A stretch of 36,600 bases of DNA from Phormidium willei BDU 130791 (GCA_001637315.1 LSZA01000037.1:1-36600), one strand, 5' to 3'. Counted from the stretch's first letter, positions 1 through 8,989 are shown. Numbers and translations: made by a program. The notes: generated by a model not told the origin, from the letters alone.

Positions 1-162
1 TTAGGGATTGAAACAAAGAGCTTCTATGGGGGGAGATACGCCGTTTTCTTGCCCGAAATCCACCAAAATCCCTTTTAGGGATTGAAACGAGTTCTACGAA
101 GATGGAACAGTGGGATATAACCCAGCCCGAAATTCACCAAAATCCCTTTTAGGGATTGAAAA
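1..162 (+). CRISPR. Trailing end of a CRISPR array (two full repeats, one partial)
   Basis: A roughly 37-bp repeat ending in TTTTAGGGATTGAAAC occurs at 52-88 and 126-162, and its last 14 bases open the window at 1-14, giving a 74-bp period. The two spacers (about 15-51 and 89-125) are unrelated to each other. The repeat carries the inverted arms AATCCC and GGGATT around TTTTA and ends in ATTGAAAC, the usual 8-nt crRNA 5' tag. The last copy has two differences: T for C near its start and a final A for C. A decayed terminal repeat marks the leader-distal end, so the leader and any cas genes should lie off the left edge. Repeats of this kind are common with cyanobacterial type I-D and III-B systems, but the subtype cannot be fixed here. 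Both complete repeats are preceded by G, so a 38-bp unit is possible. Confidence 0.93.
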
Positions 163-182
163 ACCCGCCTATCAAAAAGCAA

Positions 183-377
183 TTACCCTGGATTTTCCCC
201 CAACTCCCGACAATACTCCAAATAATCATCGATCGCCCCCCGAAAATCCCGTTCCAGTTCCTCAAAACTAGCCCCGTGATAAGCCACCACATCCCTAAGA
301 TTGAACACACAGCCAGACAACATACCGCTGTCAGCATCAACCTCAACCTTGCCCGTATAACCCTTATAACTCAACAT
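183..377 (-). CDS. HicB-like antitoxin, C-terminally shortened
   Basis: The 64-residue product begins MLSYKGYTG and continues through the HicB-type core with LRDVVAYHG and a DDYLEYC segment, matching the partly RNase H-like N-terminal domain of HicB antitoxins. HicB proteins usually run about 110-130 residues and end in a ribbon-helix-helix or HTH DNA-binding part. Here the frame stops just after the ELGENPG segment, 20 bp from the CRISPR array, so that part is missing. I chose the ATG at 377 because GGAG lies about 12 bases upstream and homologues start at this motif; in-frame starts at 401 (ATG) and 431 (TTG) also exist, but the latter sits inside the clpB terminator hairpin. No hicA toxin gene is visible nearby. 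It may be a remnant, or an orphan protein that still folds; transcription is not shown. Confidence 0.6.
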   Translation of the reverse strand: MLSYKGYTGKVEVDADSGMLSGCVFNLRDVVAYHGASFEELERDFRGAIDDYLEYCRELGENPG

Positions 378-414
378 CACCTCGAGATCTCCTTCTCGCA
401 TCAAACCAAAAGCC

Positions 415-440
415 AAAAACCCGGTTTCCAAAAACCGGGT
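415..440 (-). terminator. Rho-independent terminator of clpB
   Basis: Read on the minus strand, arms ACCCGGTTT and AAACCGGGT enclose a TTGG tetraloop and are followed at once by a T run. The element begins 26 bp after the clpB stop codon. It is a perfect 9-bp stem and would separate clpB from the hicB-like gene. Confidence 0.85.
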
Positions 441-466
441 CTCTAACTCAATTAAAGCATCAACCC

Positions 467-3085
467 CTACACCGTCGCCAACTCCGCCGGGAGACGTTTG
501 AACGCCAGGCGCTCATTTTCCACATCCACAAACACCGTATCGCCGTCGTTGAACTCCCCGCGTAAAATCCCCTTAGCGATTTGGGTTTCGAGTTCCCGTT
601 GAATCGCCCGTTTGAGGGGACGAGCGCCATAGACAGGATCATACCCCACATCCGCCAACAAGTCGATCGCCCCTTCCGAGAGTTTCAAAGCCATTTTCTT
701 GTCCGCCAGCCGCTCTTCTAGGCGCACAATCTGTAACTTGACAATCTCCCGTAACTGGGACTTCTCTAACGCATGGAAGATAATCGTATCATCAATGCGG
801 TTGAGGAACTCGGGGCGGAAATTGGCCCGCAGGGCTTCTAAGACGCGCGATCGCATCTCATCATAATCCGCATCATCCCCAGACACATCTAAAATGAACT
901 GAGAGCCAATATTACTGGTCATAATAATGATGGAATTTTTGAAATCCACCGTTCGCCCTTGAGCGTCTGTGACTCGTCCATCATCTAACACCTGTAACAA
1001 GACATTAAAGACATCAGGATGTGCTTTTTCCACCTCATCAAAGAGAATCACCGCATAGGGACGACGACGCAGGGCTTCCGTCAATTGTCCCCCTTCGTCA
1101 TAGCCCACATATCCCGGAGGCGCACCAATCAAGCGCGACACATTGTGTTTCTCCATGTACTCGGACATATCAATGCGAACGATCGCATCTTCCGTGTCAA
1201 ACAGATAAGCCGCCAAGGCTTTCCCTAACTCCGTTTTCCCGACCCCCGTTGGACCGAGGAAGAGGAAACTAGCCACCGGACGATTGGGGTCAGCTAATCC
1301 CGCCCGCGAGCGTTGAATCGAGTCCGCCACAGCGGTCACAGCCTCTTCTTGACCGACCACTCGCTGATGTAACTCTTCTTCGAGATGCAGGAGTTTCTCT
1401 TTCTCAGACTCAACCAACTTACTCAGCGGAATCCCCGTCCATTTCGAGATAATCTCAGCAATATCGGCTTCGGTAACTTCCTCTCGCAACAGGGCTTCAC
1501 CACTGTTTTGAGCATTAGCAAAACGAGCCTCCGTTTCATCGAGTTGCTTCTGAACTTGAGGATATTTACTATACTTCAGTTCAGCCGCCCGATTGAGGTC
1601 ATAGTTGCGCTCAGCCTCTTCAATTTCGACATGAAGGCGATCGAGTTCCTCTTTGAGACCTTTGCGTTCTTCTAGCAGTTCTTTTTCCGCCTTCCATTGG
1701 GCGTTGAGATGAGACTGTTGTTCCTTACAGTCCGCCAGTTCCCTCTCAATCCGTTGCAATCGCTCTTTAGAAGCGTCATCACTCTCTTTTTGTAGGGAGA
1801 GTTTCTCCATTTCTAACTGCAAAATACGGCGATCAATTTCGTCAAGTTCCTCGGGTTTCGAGGTACTTTCCATTTTTAATTTCGCCGCCGCTTCATCGAT
1901 GAGGTCGATCGCCTTATCCGGGAGGAAGCGATCGCTAATATAACGAGTCGAGAGCGTCGCCGCCGCCACCAGAGCGCTATCGGCGATTTTAACGTTATGG
2001 TGGGTTTCGTAGCGGTCTTTCAAACCCCGCAGAATCGAGATACTATCCACCACACTGGGCTGATCCACATAGACCTGCTGGAAACGCCGTTCTAGGGCGG
2101 CATCCTTCTCGATATACTTGCGGTATTCATCCAGGGTTGTCGCCCCGATACAGCGCAATTCTCCCCGGGCCAACATGGGTTTGAGCAGGTTCCCCGCATC
2201 CATGGCCCCCTGAGTCGCACCTGCACCGACGACGGTATGGATTTCGTCGATAAAGAGGACAATTTGACCGTCGGAGTCGGTGACTTCCTTGAGAACTGCT
2301 TTCAGGCGTTCCTCAAACTCACCGCGATATTTGGCCCCGGCGATGAGAGACCCCATATCGAGGGCGATGAGTTTGCGATCGCGCAGGGATTCAGGAACAT
2401 CCCCTTTAACGATACGCTGGGCCAATCCTTCGGCGATCGCTGTTTTCCCGACCCCCGGTTCCCCAATTAGCACGGGGTTATTTTTGGTGCGTCGCGAGAG
2501 AATCTGTACCGTGCGGCGGATTTCATCATCTCGTCCAATGACTGGGTCGAGTTTCCCGGTGCGGGCGGCGTCTGTCAAATCCCGTCCGTATTTCTCTAAA
2601 GCGTCGTATTTTCCTTCTGGGTTTTGGTCTGTCACTTTTTGGGTTCCGCGTATTTGTTGGATGGTCTCTTTCAGTTTCGTCTCGTTAAGATTAAAGCTCT
2701 CGAAGGTGGGTTTTCCAAAACGTTTATCTTTGAGATAGGCCAGGACGAGATGTTCAATGGAGATATACTCATCACCATAGTCTTTACGATAGCCGTCAGC
2801 ATGGTCGAGGAGTTGGTCAAGGCTCTGTCCAAGATAGACAGAACTTCCATCACCACTGACTTTAGGCTGTTTTTCAATAAATTGGCGAGTGGCGTCAGCC
2901 AAGTCCACCACAGAGACCCCGGCCCGTTTAAAGATACTATTGGCCAGTCCTTGACCTTCGAGCAAGGACTGCATTAGATGTTCACTTTCAATCTGTTGGT
3001 TTTTCGCGTGTTTGGCGATCTCTGGGATGCGGGCGATCGCCTCCCAAGCTTTTTCAGTAAATTGGTTCGGATTAGTCGGTTGCAT
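467..3085 (-). CDS. clpB: ATP-dependent disaggregase chaperone ClpB
   Basis: ClpB is a hexameric AAA+ unfoldase in the cytoplasm that pulls proteins out of aggregates together with DnaK, and it is important for heat tolerance. The 872-residue length is standard. An N-terminal Clp repeat domain (about 1-150) is followed by the first nucleotide-binding domain with Walker A GEPGVGKT at 208-215 and Walker B FIDEIH. A long charged coiled middle domain (about 400-530) typical of ClpB rather than ClpA/ClpC comes next, then a second ATPase with GPTGVGKT near 610. The start MQPTNPNQF is preceded by GGAGG, 5-10 bases away. Cyanobacteria usually carry more than one ClpB; this one starts directly at the N-domain without a long extension. 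No CIRCE element is visible upstream, so heat control is not evident from the sequence. Confidence 0.97.
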   Translation of the reverse strand: MQPTNPNQFTEKAWEAIARIPEIAKHAKNQQIESEHLMQSLLEGQGLANSIFKRAGVSVVDLADATRQFIEKQPKVSGDGSSVYLGQSLDQLLDHADGYRKDYGDEYISIEHLVLAYLKDKRFGKPTFESFNLNETKLKETIQQIRGTQKVTDQNPEGKYDALEKYGRDLTDAARTGKLDPVIGRDDEIRRTVQILSRRTKNNPVLIGEPGVGKTAIAEGLAQRIVKGDVPESLRDRKLIALDMGSLIAGAKYRGEFEERLKAVLKEVTDSDGQIVLFIDEIHTVVGAGATQGAMDAGNLLKPMLARGELRCIGATTLDEYRKYIEKDAALERRFQQVYVDQPSVVDSISILRGLKDRYETHHNVKIADSALVAAATLSTRYISDRFLPDKAIDLIDEAAAKLKMESTSKPEELDEIDRRILQLEMEKLSLQKESDDASKERLQRIERELADCKEQQSHLNAQWKAEKELLEERKGLKEELDRLHVEIEEAERNYDLNRAAELKYSKYPQVQKQLDETEARFANAQNSGEALLREEVTEADIAEIISKWTGIPLSKLVESEKEKLLHLEEELHQRVVGQEEAVTAVADSIQRSRAGLADPNRPVASFLFLGPTGVGKTELGKALAAYLFDTEDAIVRIDMSEYMEKHNVSRLIGAPPGYVGYDEGGQLTEALRRRPYAVILFDEVEKAHPDVFNVLLQVLDDGRVTDAQGRTVDFKNSIIIMTSNIGSQFILDVSGDDADYDEMRSRVLEALRANFRPEFLNRIDDTIIFHALEKSQLREIVKLQIVRLEERLADKKMALKLSEGAIDLLADVGYDPVYGARPLKRAIQRELETQIAKGILRGEFNDGDTVFVDVENERLAFKRLPAELATV

Positions 3086-3261
3086 CGTCTCCCTCCGGTC
3101 ATGTCACGCACATTCTCATTGTAAAGACGAAGATGCGACCACCGAGATCGGCGATCGCACCATCAGCAGTCTAAGTTCCCGCCTACGGTAATCTCAACCG
3201 CAACCAATCGGACATCAGGCTTGACATAAAACAAATTGCATGGTAGAAGCGTTCCTGATAT

Positions 3262-4914
3262 TTACAGGGCCGGACGACCCGAAAGTCCAAGACGTTGGCG
3301 ACTGGTATTGCCCGGAACAGCGCCATCGCCTCCTGGATTCACCGGCGTACCGGGGGGATCAGGGTCAGGGTCAGAGTTCGGATCGCCATTGGGGTCAGGA
3401 TCGGGGTCAGGTTCAGGATCACCACAACTGCCAGCAGTACCAAGATTCCTCAACTTGCAAATCGCATAGGCAAAGCCATCTTGAACATTCTCAAAATGCT
3501 CACCCAACCATTCTCCTTGCGCCTCACGATCCTGTTCAGCAACCGTATCGAGACCCTCCTCATAATGGTCATAATCCACAACTCCCTCAGCATCCTCTCG
3601 GCTGACATTACCCTCTAAGCGGTCTTGGGTATCCTGTACCGTTTCCGCCGTCTCCTGAGCCTGTTCATAGCGTTCCTGAGCCTCTTGCCAGTCCACATTC
3701 GAACCTCTTTGGGCCAAAGTGGTTTTAAGGCCGGCCACCTGCTCAATCGCCTCTTGGGAGAAGTCCGCCTCTCCCGTCGTTGGCATTCCGACAAAGGTCC
3801 AGCCGCGATCGCGAACCTCTACCATCTTCCCAGGACGGATTAGGCGCACCGAACTAAACGGATAGATTTGCAGATCCGGTTCTCCCGGAACTGGGATAGC
3901 GCCAATCTCATCGTCGTAATCGGTTTCAATGCGATATCCATTGTCATAGTCTAAGGCTGTAATCCGGTTGAGATCATCGCGAACCACTGTCACCGGCCGA
4001 GGAACCAACACCTCCATACGAGTGCGCCGATATCCCGAGGGAAAATAGCGGACAAAATAGCCATCAGGATGCAAGGACCAACGTTGCTGAGGAATCGTTC
4101 GGCTTCCTTCCCCTCGGGGAACGTCTCCCGTCAAGATAGCGATGTCTTCCAAGTCTTCATAGGCGGCATCGGCCTGACTGAGAGCCGATCGCAGGTCCGC
4201 CTCCGCCTCTAACACCTGTCGCACGGGGTCTGGGAGATTGGCAAAAATCTCTCGTCTAGCAGCGTCAGGAATCAGAGCGAGAGCCTTTCCATTGAGTTCT
4301 CGGATGTCCTCATCGGTTAGCAACGTCTGGGCCACATCTTGCAACTCCTGACTCATATCCCGAATCGAGGTTTGAGCAATAATCCCCCAGAGCAACTTTT
4401 GAATCGAACGCTGTTCGATCTCGGGATGGTTAGCGGCTTCCCGGAGAATCTTGCTAATAATATCGGCTTGGGGGCCTTCGAGTGGAGCATATCCGTACCC
4501 GTCTCCCCCGCCAGGGCCGTGAGTTCCGGCTCGCAGACAGTAGCTTTCGAGGGTAATCTCGTATAACCCAGGGGTCGCTAGATAACCACCGTCATCCGTT
4601 TGCGGAAATTGAGTCAGGGATTGGGGTTCCCCGAAATCTCGGTCATCGAGGAGGGGAATTTCGCGAACGACATCATCGAGGCTGGTGGTGAGGGGAGGGT
4701 CGCCTTCGAGGATATCTGAGATATCAATATCGGGAATGGGGAGGTCATCGGGACTGGGTAGGTCATCAAACAGAGCCAGCTGTGAGTCCTGAGTGACCCT
4801 CTGGCTGGGTTGAGTGGCTGTTGCTGGGCGATCGCCTTGATGTCCAATTCCGGCCACTCCTGTCAGCAGTAGAGTTAACCCGAACAGAATCAAGGGGGTT
4901 CGCAAGGAACGCAT
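3262..4914 (-). CDS. Secreted protein of unknown function with Asp/Pro-rich tail
   Basis: I do not recognise this 550-residue protein. It opens with MRSLRT and a hydrophobic stretch (LILFGLTLLLTGVAG), a good Sec signal peptide, so export to the periplasm or beyond is likely. A region rich in Asp, Pro and Ile follows, then a mixed helical part containing CLRAGTHGPGGGDGYGYAPLEG. A probable beta-rich section contains the phrases GYFVRYFPSGYRRTRMEVLV and RDRGWTFVGMP. Residues near 395-470 are rich in Gln/Glu and look like a coiled coil, and the end carries a DP-repeat linker (PDPDPDPNGDPN) before a short basic tail. The start has GGAG eight bases upstream. The gene is alone between clpB and an Rpn-like gene on the same strand. 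The repeat tail could act as a flexible spacer or wall-spanning linker, which is inference. Confidence 0.75.
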   Translation of the reverse strand: MRSLRTPLILFGLTLLLTGVAGIGHQGDRPATATQPSQRVTQDSQLALFDDLPSPDDLPIPDIDISDILEGDPPLTTSLDDVVREIPLLDDRDFGEPQSLTQFPQTDDGGYLATPGLYEITLESYCLRAGTHGPGGGDGYGYAPLEGPQADIISKILREAANHPEIEQRSIQKLLWGIIAQTSIRDMSQELQDVAQTLLTDEDIRELNGKALALIPDAARREIFANLPDPVRQVLEAEADLRSALSQADAAYEDLEDIAILTGDVPRGEGSRTIPQQRWSLHPDGYFVRYFPSGYRRTRMEVLVPRPVTVVRDDLNRITALDYDNGYRIETDYDDEIGAIPVPGEPDLQIYPFSSVRLIRPGKMVEVRDRGWTFVGMPTTGEADFSQEAIEQVAGLKTTLAQRGSNVDWQEAQERYEQAQETAETVQDTQDRLEGNVSREDAEGVVDYDHYEEGLDTVAEQDREAQGEWLGEHFENVQDGFAYAICKLRNLGTAGSCGDPEPDPDPDPNGDPNSDPDPDPPGTPVNPGGDGAVPGNTSRQRLGLSGRPAL

Positions 4915-5042
4915 AGAACTTTCTCCGAATCGTTGGCTGCTATCTTGGCGCAGGAGGTCGGAGATTGCCCTCTACCTGTGGTTAGAAGGGATTGTGTTGT
5001 TTTATGAAGTTTTGGGGGGAGCTGGGGTTGATTTTTTGGCAT

Positions 5043-6026
5043 TTAGCAGTCCAGGCTATCGAACCATCCATCCAGGTCATCGAGACTCTGGAATTGAAAG
5101 AGTTGACGCGCCAGAGCATCCAGTTGGCTTGAGGAGAGTTGGTCCAGCCGAGACAGCATCTCAGCATCCAAGGAACCCAGACGCTCACTCAACAGTTGAC
5201 GTATTAATTCAATCTTGCCTCGCCGAACTCCCTGTTCAATGCCTTGTTCAATGCCTTGTTCAATGCCTTCCTGTCTAGCGCGACGTTCAAAGCTGGTCAG
5301 ATACTGCATACGTTGTTCCTCCTGTAACCGACTGACTTGTTGCCACAGTTGCTGGTTCAGTTCTTCGGGGAGATTCATCAACCAATCAATGAAATGGAGG
5401 AGACTAATCACCTCCTGGGCCTCAAAGCCTCGTTGATAGAGTCCTCGAATTAGGGCAAACTTCCAACGTTGGCGCTCTCTCCCATTATGCCGGGTTTGTT
5501 GGGTTTTGAGGTGAGCCATCACGACAATGGCAAACACATTGTCGCTGGCCTCTAACTCCTCCCAGCGATTCTGGTAATCCAGAAGCTTGACGATGGGAAA
5601 GCGGAAGTCCAGCCGACAGTTGAATAACTCATCGCTGTACTGCTGCGGTCGCCAGGAGGCTTGCTCGTCCCCCAGAACCGCAAAACTGGCCACTTGTCGG
5701 GAGTAGCGATCGCGAATCCGATAATAATAGCAAAACATCCGCTCGGCAAAGTTCGACTCGGGTTGATTCTGCACCTCCACATGAATCAATACCCAAACCT
5801 CATCCCCCCGCTTCAGGGACACTTGCACCAGTTTGTCAGCCAGGCGTTTCCCCAAATCGGCATCTCGCACCACCTGCTGGAGTTCTTTGTCAAGGAAGAT
5901 GACGGGTTGGTCCCAGTCGATTTCTGCCGCCGCTTGGGGGAAGAAAAACTCCATAAACTGCTGGAAATTTTCTTCTAGCAGTTGTTTCCAAGGACTATCG
6001 TAATCGGTCTTCGGCTCTTGGGTCAT
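5043..6026 (-). CDS. Rpn/PD-(D/E)XK nuclease-like protein (putative transposase family) with DUF4351-like C-terminus
   Basis: The 327-residue product belongs to the large cyanobacterial family of Rpn-type, PD-(D/E)XK nuclease-like proteins, often annotated as putative transposases. The N-terminal half shows the FQQFMEFFFP opening and an IHVEVQNQ strand, which carries the E-x-Q part of the nuclease core, followed by ERMFCYYYRIRDRY. The central region is helical. Near residue 250 comes GIEQGIEQGIEQGV, a tandem repeat of four codons, and then a C-terminal segment resembling DUF4351 (LLSERLGSL, QLDALARQLFQFQSLDDL). Members are numerous and variable in cyanobacteria; recombination-promoting nuclease activity is known only for the E. 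coli Rpn proteins. No inverted repeats flank the gene, so it is not a recognisable mobile element. The ATG start at 6026 has no clear ribosome binding site. Confidence 0.85.
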   Translation of the reverse strand: MTQEPKTDYDSPWKQLLEENFQQFMEFFFPQAAAEIDWDQPVIFLDKELQQVVRDADLGKRLADKLVQVSLKRGDEVWVLIHVEVQNQPESNFAERMFCYYYRIRDRYSRQVASFAVLGDEQASWRPQQYSDELFNCRLDFRFPIVKLLDYQNRWEELEASDNVFAIVVMAHLKTQQTRHNGRERQRWKFALIRGLYQRGFEAQEVISLLHFIDWLMNLPEELNQQLWQQVSRLQEEQRMQYLTSFERRARQEGIEQGIEQGIEQGVRRGKIELIRQLLSERLGSLDAEMLSRLDQLSSSQLDALARQLFQFQSLDDLDGWFDSLDC

Positions 6027-6086
6027 GGCAATTTTTCAGATGATGATTGCTCAAATGATGATTCGGTGTTGACCCCTCACTCCAAT

Positions 6087-6108
6087 TGACTGGCTGGCCA
6101 GCCAGTCA
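6087..6108. repeat. 22-bp perfect palindrome
   Basis: An 11-bp half-site TGACTGGCTGG is followed without a gap by its exact reverse complement CCAGCCAGTCA. It lies in the 235-bp gap between the Rpn-like gene and the NIL-domain gene, 61 bp upstream of the former's start and about 155 bp past the latter's stop. No T run follows on either strand, so a simple terminator is unlikely; an operator or cruciform is possible. Confidence 0.7.
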
Positions 6109-6261
6109 TCCAGGTCATCTTTCAAATATAAACATTAACACTGGCTAGGAGGGGGAAATCACAAGGATTTGCCCCTACCGCTATTTATGGCGTGATTTGT
6201 CCAAAATCAAACCACAGGACAACAGAAAGGCTACTAACTGGCAAAAAAGCCAAATATGCTA

Positions 6262-6510
6262 TCACCATTCTCCTGTTTTTTTCACTACAACCTTCAAGTC
6301 CGTGAGATAGGCGATCGCAGCTTGAATGGAAGTTTCTTCTCCCTCAAGATGAATCTCAAACCAACCACTACTGTAGCTGTCAGATCCTAGCAAAGCCGCA
6401 GAAATATTGACATCCAAGTGATACTCTGAGGTTAACTTCGAGATCATCGGTTCTTGTTGATATTTCTTGGGAATGCAAAGGTGAATAGTTTGCTTGATGG
6501 TGTTAGACAT
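6262..6510 (-). CDS. NIL domain-containing protein of the sulfate-transport locus
   Basis: The 82-residue product has the NIL-domain pattern (a ferredoxin-like fold seen at the C-terminus of MetN and in small cyanobacterial proteins): TIHLCIPKKY, then HLDVNISAALLG, a WFEIHLEGEE strand and AYLTDLKVVVKKTGEW at the end. NIL domains often bind a small ligand or mediate regulation of transporters. It lies 37 bp downstream of the DUF202 gene and is probably the last gene of a cysA operon. The sulfate-permease cluster of Synechococcus PCC 7942 includes a small gene called orf81, recalled from memory; this may be its counterpart. The ATG at 6510 has only a weak AAAG upstream. Its role in sulfate uptake is inferred from position. 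Confidence 0.85.
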   Translation of the reverse strand: MSNTIKQTIHLCIPKKYQQEPMISKLTSEYHLDVNISAALLGSDSYSSGWFEIHLEGEETSIQAAIAYLTDLKVVVKKTGEW

Positions 6511-6547
6511 TGGCTTTAATCAATAAAAAATGCGACAAAGGTAGCCG

Positions 6548-6973
6548 TTATAGCAAAACAGGCAAAATCAGAATTGTGTAAATCAAACCTGAACCAATCA
6601 GTAGCAAGTATGAACTAAAAAATATAATCCACTTGCTCACAGGAGTATAGCTAATTTGGTCGATTGATTTTTGGTCAGAAAAGTAGTTGCAGGTACAGGC
6701 AATGATAGTCATAATACCTAAAAACGACGTAGCTAAGCCCAAGAGAAAACCGTGACCCTTCCCAGAAGAGAAATCAGGAATTAGGTAACGTAAACGAGCA
6801 AGAAGAATTCCAACTCCCATTAAACCTAAAGAGGTGCGAATCCAAGCCAAATAAGTCCTCTCGTTAGCCAGGTGATCTCGGACTCGGGAGGGATTATGAA
6901 GTCCCTTTTTGTCAAATTGAATCAAATTGCTACTCGCCCTAAATATGGATTTTAGAATGTGTTGATTTGGCAT
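6548..6973 (-). CDS. DUF202 family membrane protein
   Basis: This 141-residue protein contains the DUF202 signature: a cytoplasmic N-terminal part with [35 protein letters not shown], followed by two more hydrophobic helices (near residues 78-95 and 115-140). The conserved [11 protein letters not shown] block is the family hallmark. DUF202 proteins, such as E. coli YidH, are small inner-membrane proteins of unknown function. The gene starts 35 bp inside the 3' end of cysA, in another frame, so it is almost certainly cotranscribed and perhaps translationally coupled with the sulfate ATPase. This placement hints at a role tied to sulfate or another anion, but nothing in the sequence proves it. 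Confidence 0.88.
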   Translation of the reverse strand: MPNQHILKSIFRASSNLIQFDKKGLHNPSRVRDHLANERTYLAWIRTSLGLMGVGILLARLRYLIPDFSSGKGHGFLLGLATSFLGIMTIIACTCNYFSDQKSIDQISYTPVSKWIIFFSSYLLLIGSGLIYTILILPVLL

Positions 6974-7976
6974 CAGGAAAAGTCTTGGTTTGTTTGAGAG
7001 ACAGATACACTTTTTGCTGTCTGCTGAGTCCTAATTCGCGGAACTCATCACTGTTTAACGTGGCTTGGATGACGCTTTCATCTGCCAGAGATAACTCAAC
7101 TTGAACATCCCAACCCATATAAATCACGCGCCTGACGATCGCCGCTTGAGTGTTCTCATCGGGTTCCAAACTAATGCGGATATCATGAGGACGAACCAGG
7201 AGTTGCTGATTAGATGAAGACTGATGACCATTGGAAATGGGAGCGATGCGATCGCTCGGCAAAACATTGACCGGACCAAGAAAGCCCATAACAAAGGGAT
7301 TTTTAGGCTCATCATAGAGACTTTGGGGACTGCCTACTTGCTCGATGCGTCCTTCATTCATCACCACAATCCTGTCAGCAATTTCCATGGCTTCTTCGCG
7401 ATCGTGCGTAACAATTAATGTTGTCACGTGAACCTCATCATGGAGACGACGCAGCCAAAGCCGTAAGTCTTGGCGAACATTAGCATCCAAAGCCCCGAAG
7501 GGTTCATCGAGGAGCAAAACGCGGGGTTCAATCGCTAACGCTCGGGCGAGAGCGACCCGTTGTCGTTGTCCTCCAGAGAGTTGAGCTGGATAGCGATCGC
7601 CCAAACCTTCTAGCTTAATCAAATCTAATAACTCTCCCACCCGTTGACGGACATAGCCCCTAGGATGACGAGCAATCTGAAGAGGAAATGCAATATTTTG
7701 ACGAACAGTTAGATGTTTAAACAGAGCATAATGTTGAAACACAAAGCCAACACGGCGCTCTTGTACTTTGGCATGAGTCACATCACCATTTTCTAAATAA
7801 ATCTGCCCAGAATCTGGCTGTTCTAAACCAGCAATTGCCCGCAATAACGTTGATTTTCCTGACCCAGAAGGTCCTAAAAGAGCAACCAGACTCCCCGTCT
7901 CAACGGAAAGGTTAATATCATCGAGTGCCAGGAAGTTCCCGAATCGTTTCACCAGATGGTTCACTTGAATTGTCAT
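6939..7976 (-). CDS. cysA: Sulfate/thiosulfate ABC transporter ATP-binding protein CysA
   Basis: CysA hydrolyses ATP to power uptake of sulfate or thiosulfate through CysT-CysW. The 345-residue product has Walker [10 protein letters not shown] at 35-43, the Q-loop around QHYALF, the signature LSGGQRQR starting at 133, Walker B LLLDEP at 154-159 and the switch His in VTHDREEA. The C-terminal third carries the TOBE-like regulatory part usual for CysA ([23 protein letters not shown]). I set the start at the ATG for MTIQVNHL; an upstream GTG extension of 28 codons to 8060 looks non-homologous. The gene is on the strand opposite sbpA-cysT-cysW, separated from them by the regulator gene, and overlaps the DUF202 gene by 35 bp. 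The 5' leader has a weak inverted repeat (CGTGG/CCACG, 8025-8042). Confidence 0.95.
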   Translation of the reverse strand: MTIQVNHLVKRFGNFLALDDINLSVETGSLVALLGPSGSGKSTLLRAIAGLEQPDSGQIYLENGDVTHAKVQERRVGFVFQHYALFKHLTVRQNIAFPLQIARHPRGYVRQRVGELLDLIKLEGLGDRYPAQLSGGQRQRVALARALAIEPRVLLLDEPFGALDANVRQDLRLWLRRLHDEVHVTTLIVTHDREEAMEIADRIVVMNEGRIEQVGSPQSLYDEPKNPFVMGFLGPVNVLPSDRIAPISNGHQSSSNQQLLVRPHDIRISLEPDENTQAAIVRRVIYMGWDVQVELSLADESVIQATLNSDEFRELGLSRQQKVYLSLKQTKTFPDAKSTHSKIHI

Positions 7977-8106
7977 AGCTAATTTGGCGCGATCGCCTAC
8001 AAAAAATTCACGAGAGATTGAGAACGTGGGAAAAGTTCCACGATCCAACGGACCCCACACTGAACTGGGGAAGATATTTCAAATCAATACAAGTTGTGGA
8101 CTCAGA

Positions 8107-8901
8107 CTATTTCAGGGGCCACCAGTCCACCTTATCTCGGGTGGCACTATAAACCTCTTTCAAGCCTTCGGGATCGGCAACCCGAAGCGTATCTGTCGAG
8201 AGGTCATCATCTTGGGGGGGCAAAATGAGTCCTTGGCGACGCATCCCCTTTAAGACTTGTTCAACGGTACGATGGTTTAACTGTGCACTGTGGGCAATGA
8301 TATCCACAGGTAAGTCAAAGACATAGAGGCCATCCGCCTGGGGTTGATTTCCTAACGATCGCTCTTGGTAGATTAAAGCCCGCAAAAGAGTTGCCACAGC
8401 TTGGGGAGGATAGGTACTGCAATTGAGCAGGTGGTATTGAAATTTCTCCCGCAATTCAAACAGATAATCGTAGCGTTGTCGAAACACCTCGTTCTCGGTG
8501 TATAAGGTTTTGGCAATCCCAACCGGAATTTCGATCACATTCGTAGTCTTATAGGCTTCCACCAAACTAGGAAAGGAACGACTCACTCGCCCATAAGCCA
8601 GAGCCAAGTTACGCATCCCGAAACAGCTTCCAGGATAGGTCAAGGCAACAATGCGATCTAAAGGGGTACTGCGGACAATGATGGGCCCACCACTCACCAC
8701 CACATATAAGACGTCGGTTGAGGTATCCGGGCGAAACGCCGTGTAGACCGGTCGGCTCGAATAAAGCTTTTGCCGAGCGACACCCTCAGAGTTAAGTAAC
8801 TCCGATAGCTCCATCTGATCCATTCCCCGAAATAAATAGTTACTCCGGGTTACCTCCTCCGCAATCGTCGCCGTTGCTGGAGTGTCCGCAGGCTTTGCCA
8901 T
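8107..8901 (-). CDS. cysR: Crp/Fnr-family regulator, probable sulfur-control protein CysR
   Basis: The 264-residue protein has an N-terminal cyclic-nucleotide-binding-like beta barrel (about 25-130, with VLYVVVSGGPIIVRS and the LTYPGSCFG turn). A long dimerisation helix follows, then a C-terminal winged helix-turn-helix with DIIAHSAQLNHRTVEQVLKGMRRQGLI. In Synechococcus the Crp-family protein CysR is encoded within the sulfate-permease cluster and is needed for a sulfur-starvation response. Position between divergent cysA and sbpA supports the same role here. The barrel lacks an obvious cAMP-binding phosphate cassette, so its effector is unknown. The ATG at 8901 was chosen; a GTG two codons upstream (8907) is equally possible, and neither has a clear ribosome binding site. 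The gene symbol rests on context plus family. Confidence 0.78.
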   Translation of the reverse strand: MAKPADTPATATIAEEVTRSNYLFRGMDQMELSELLNSEGVARQKLYSSRPVYTAFRPDTSTDVLYVVVSGGPIIVRSTPLDRIVALTYPGSCFGMRNLALAYGRVSRSFPSLVEAYKTTNVIEIPVGIAKTLYTENEVFRQRYDYLFELREKFQYHLLNCSTYPPQAVATLLRALIYQERSLGNQPQADGLYVFDLPVDIIAHSAQLNHRTVEQVLKGMRRQGLILPPQDDDLSTDTLRVADPEGLKEVYSATRDKVDWWPLK

Positions 8902-8957
8902 AACCACTGCTGTTGTTCTCTGTCACCAAGGTAACCGATCTTAAGTTAGATTGCAAG

Positions 8958-8982
8958 TGAATCACAAATGTTTTTTGATTCA
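8958..8982. promoter_or_regulatory. Candidate operator between cysR and sbpA
   Basis: TGAATC and GATTCA form an inverted pair separated by 13 bp, and the left arm also contains the mini-palindrome GTGAATCAC. The pair lies 8 bp upstream of the -35 box of the sbpA promoter, between the divergent regulator and transporter genes. Crp-family proteins bind dyad sites, so CysR or NtcA binding is conceivable, but neither known consensus (TGTGA-N6-TCACA or GTA-N8-TAC) is matched. Confidence 0.4.
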
Positions 8983-8989
8983 ACTATAA

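Noticed and set aside
5043..6026. Rpn-like gene as an active insertion sequence
   Set aside because: No terminal inverted repeats or target duplications flank it, and the family is usually found as single chromosomal genes.
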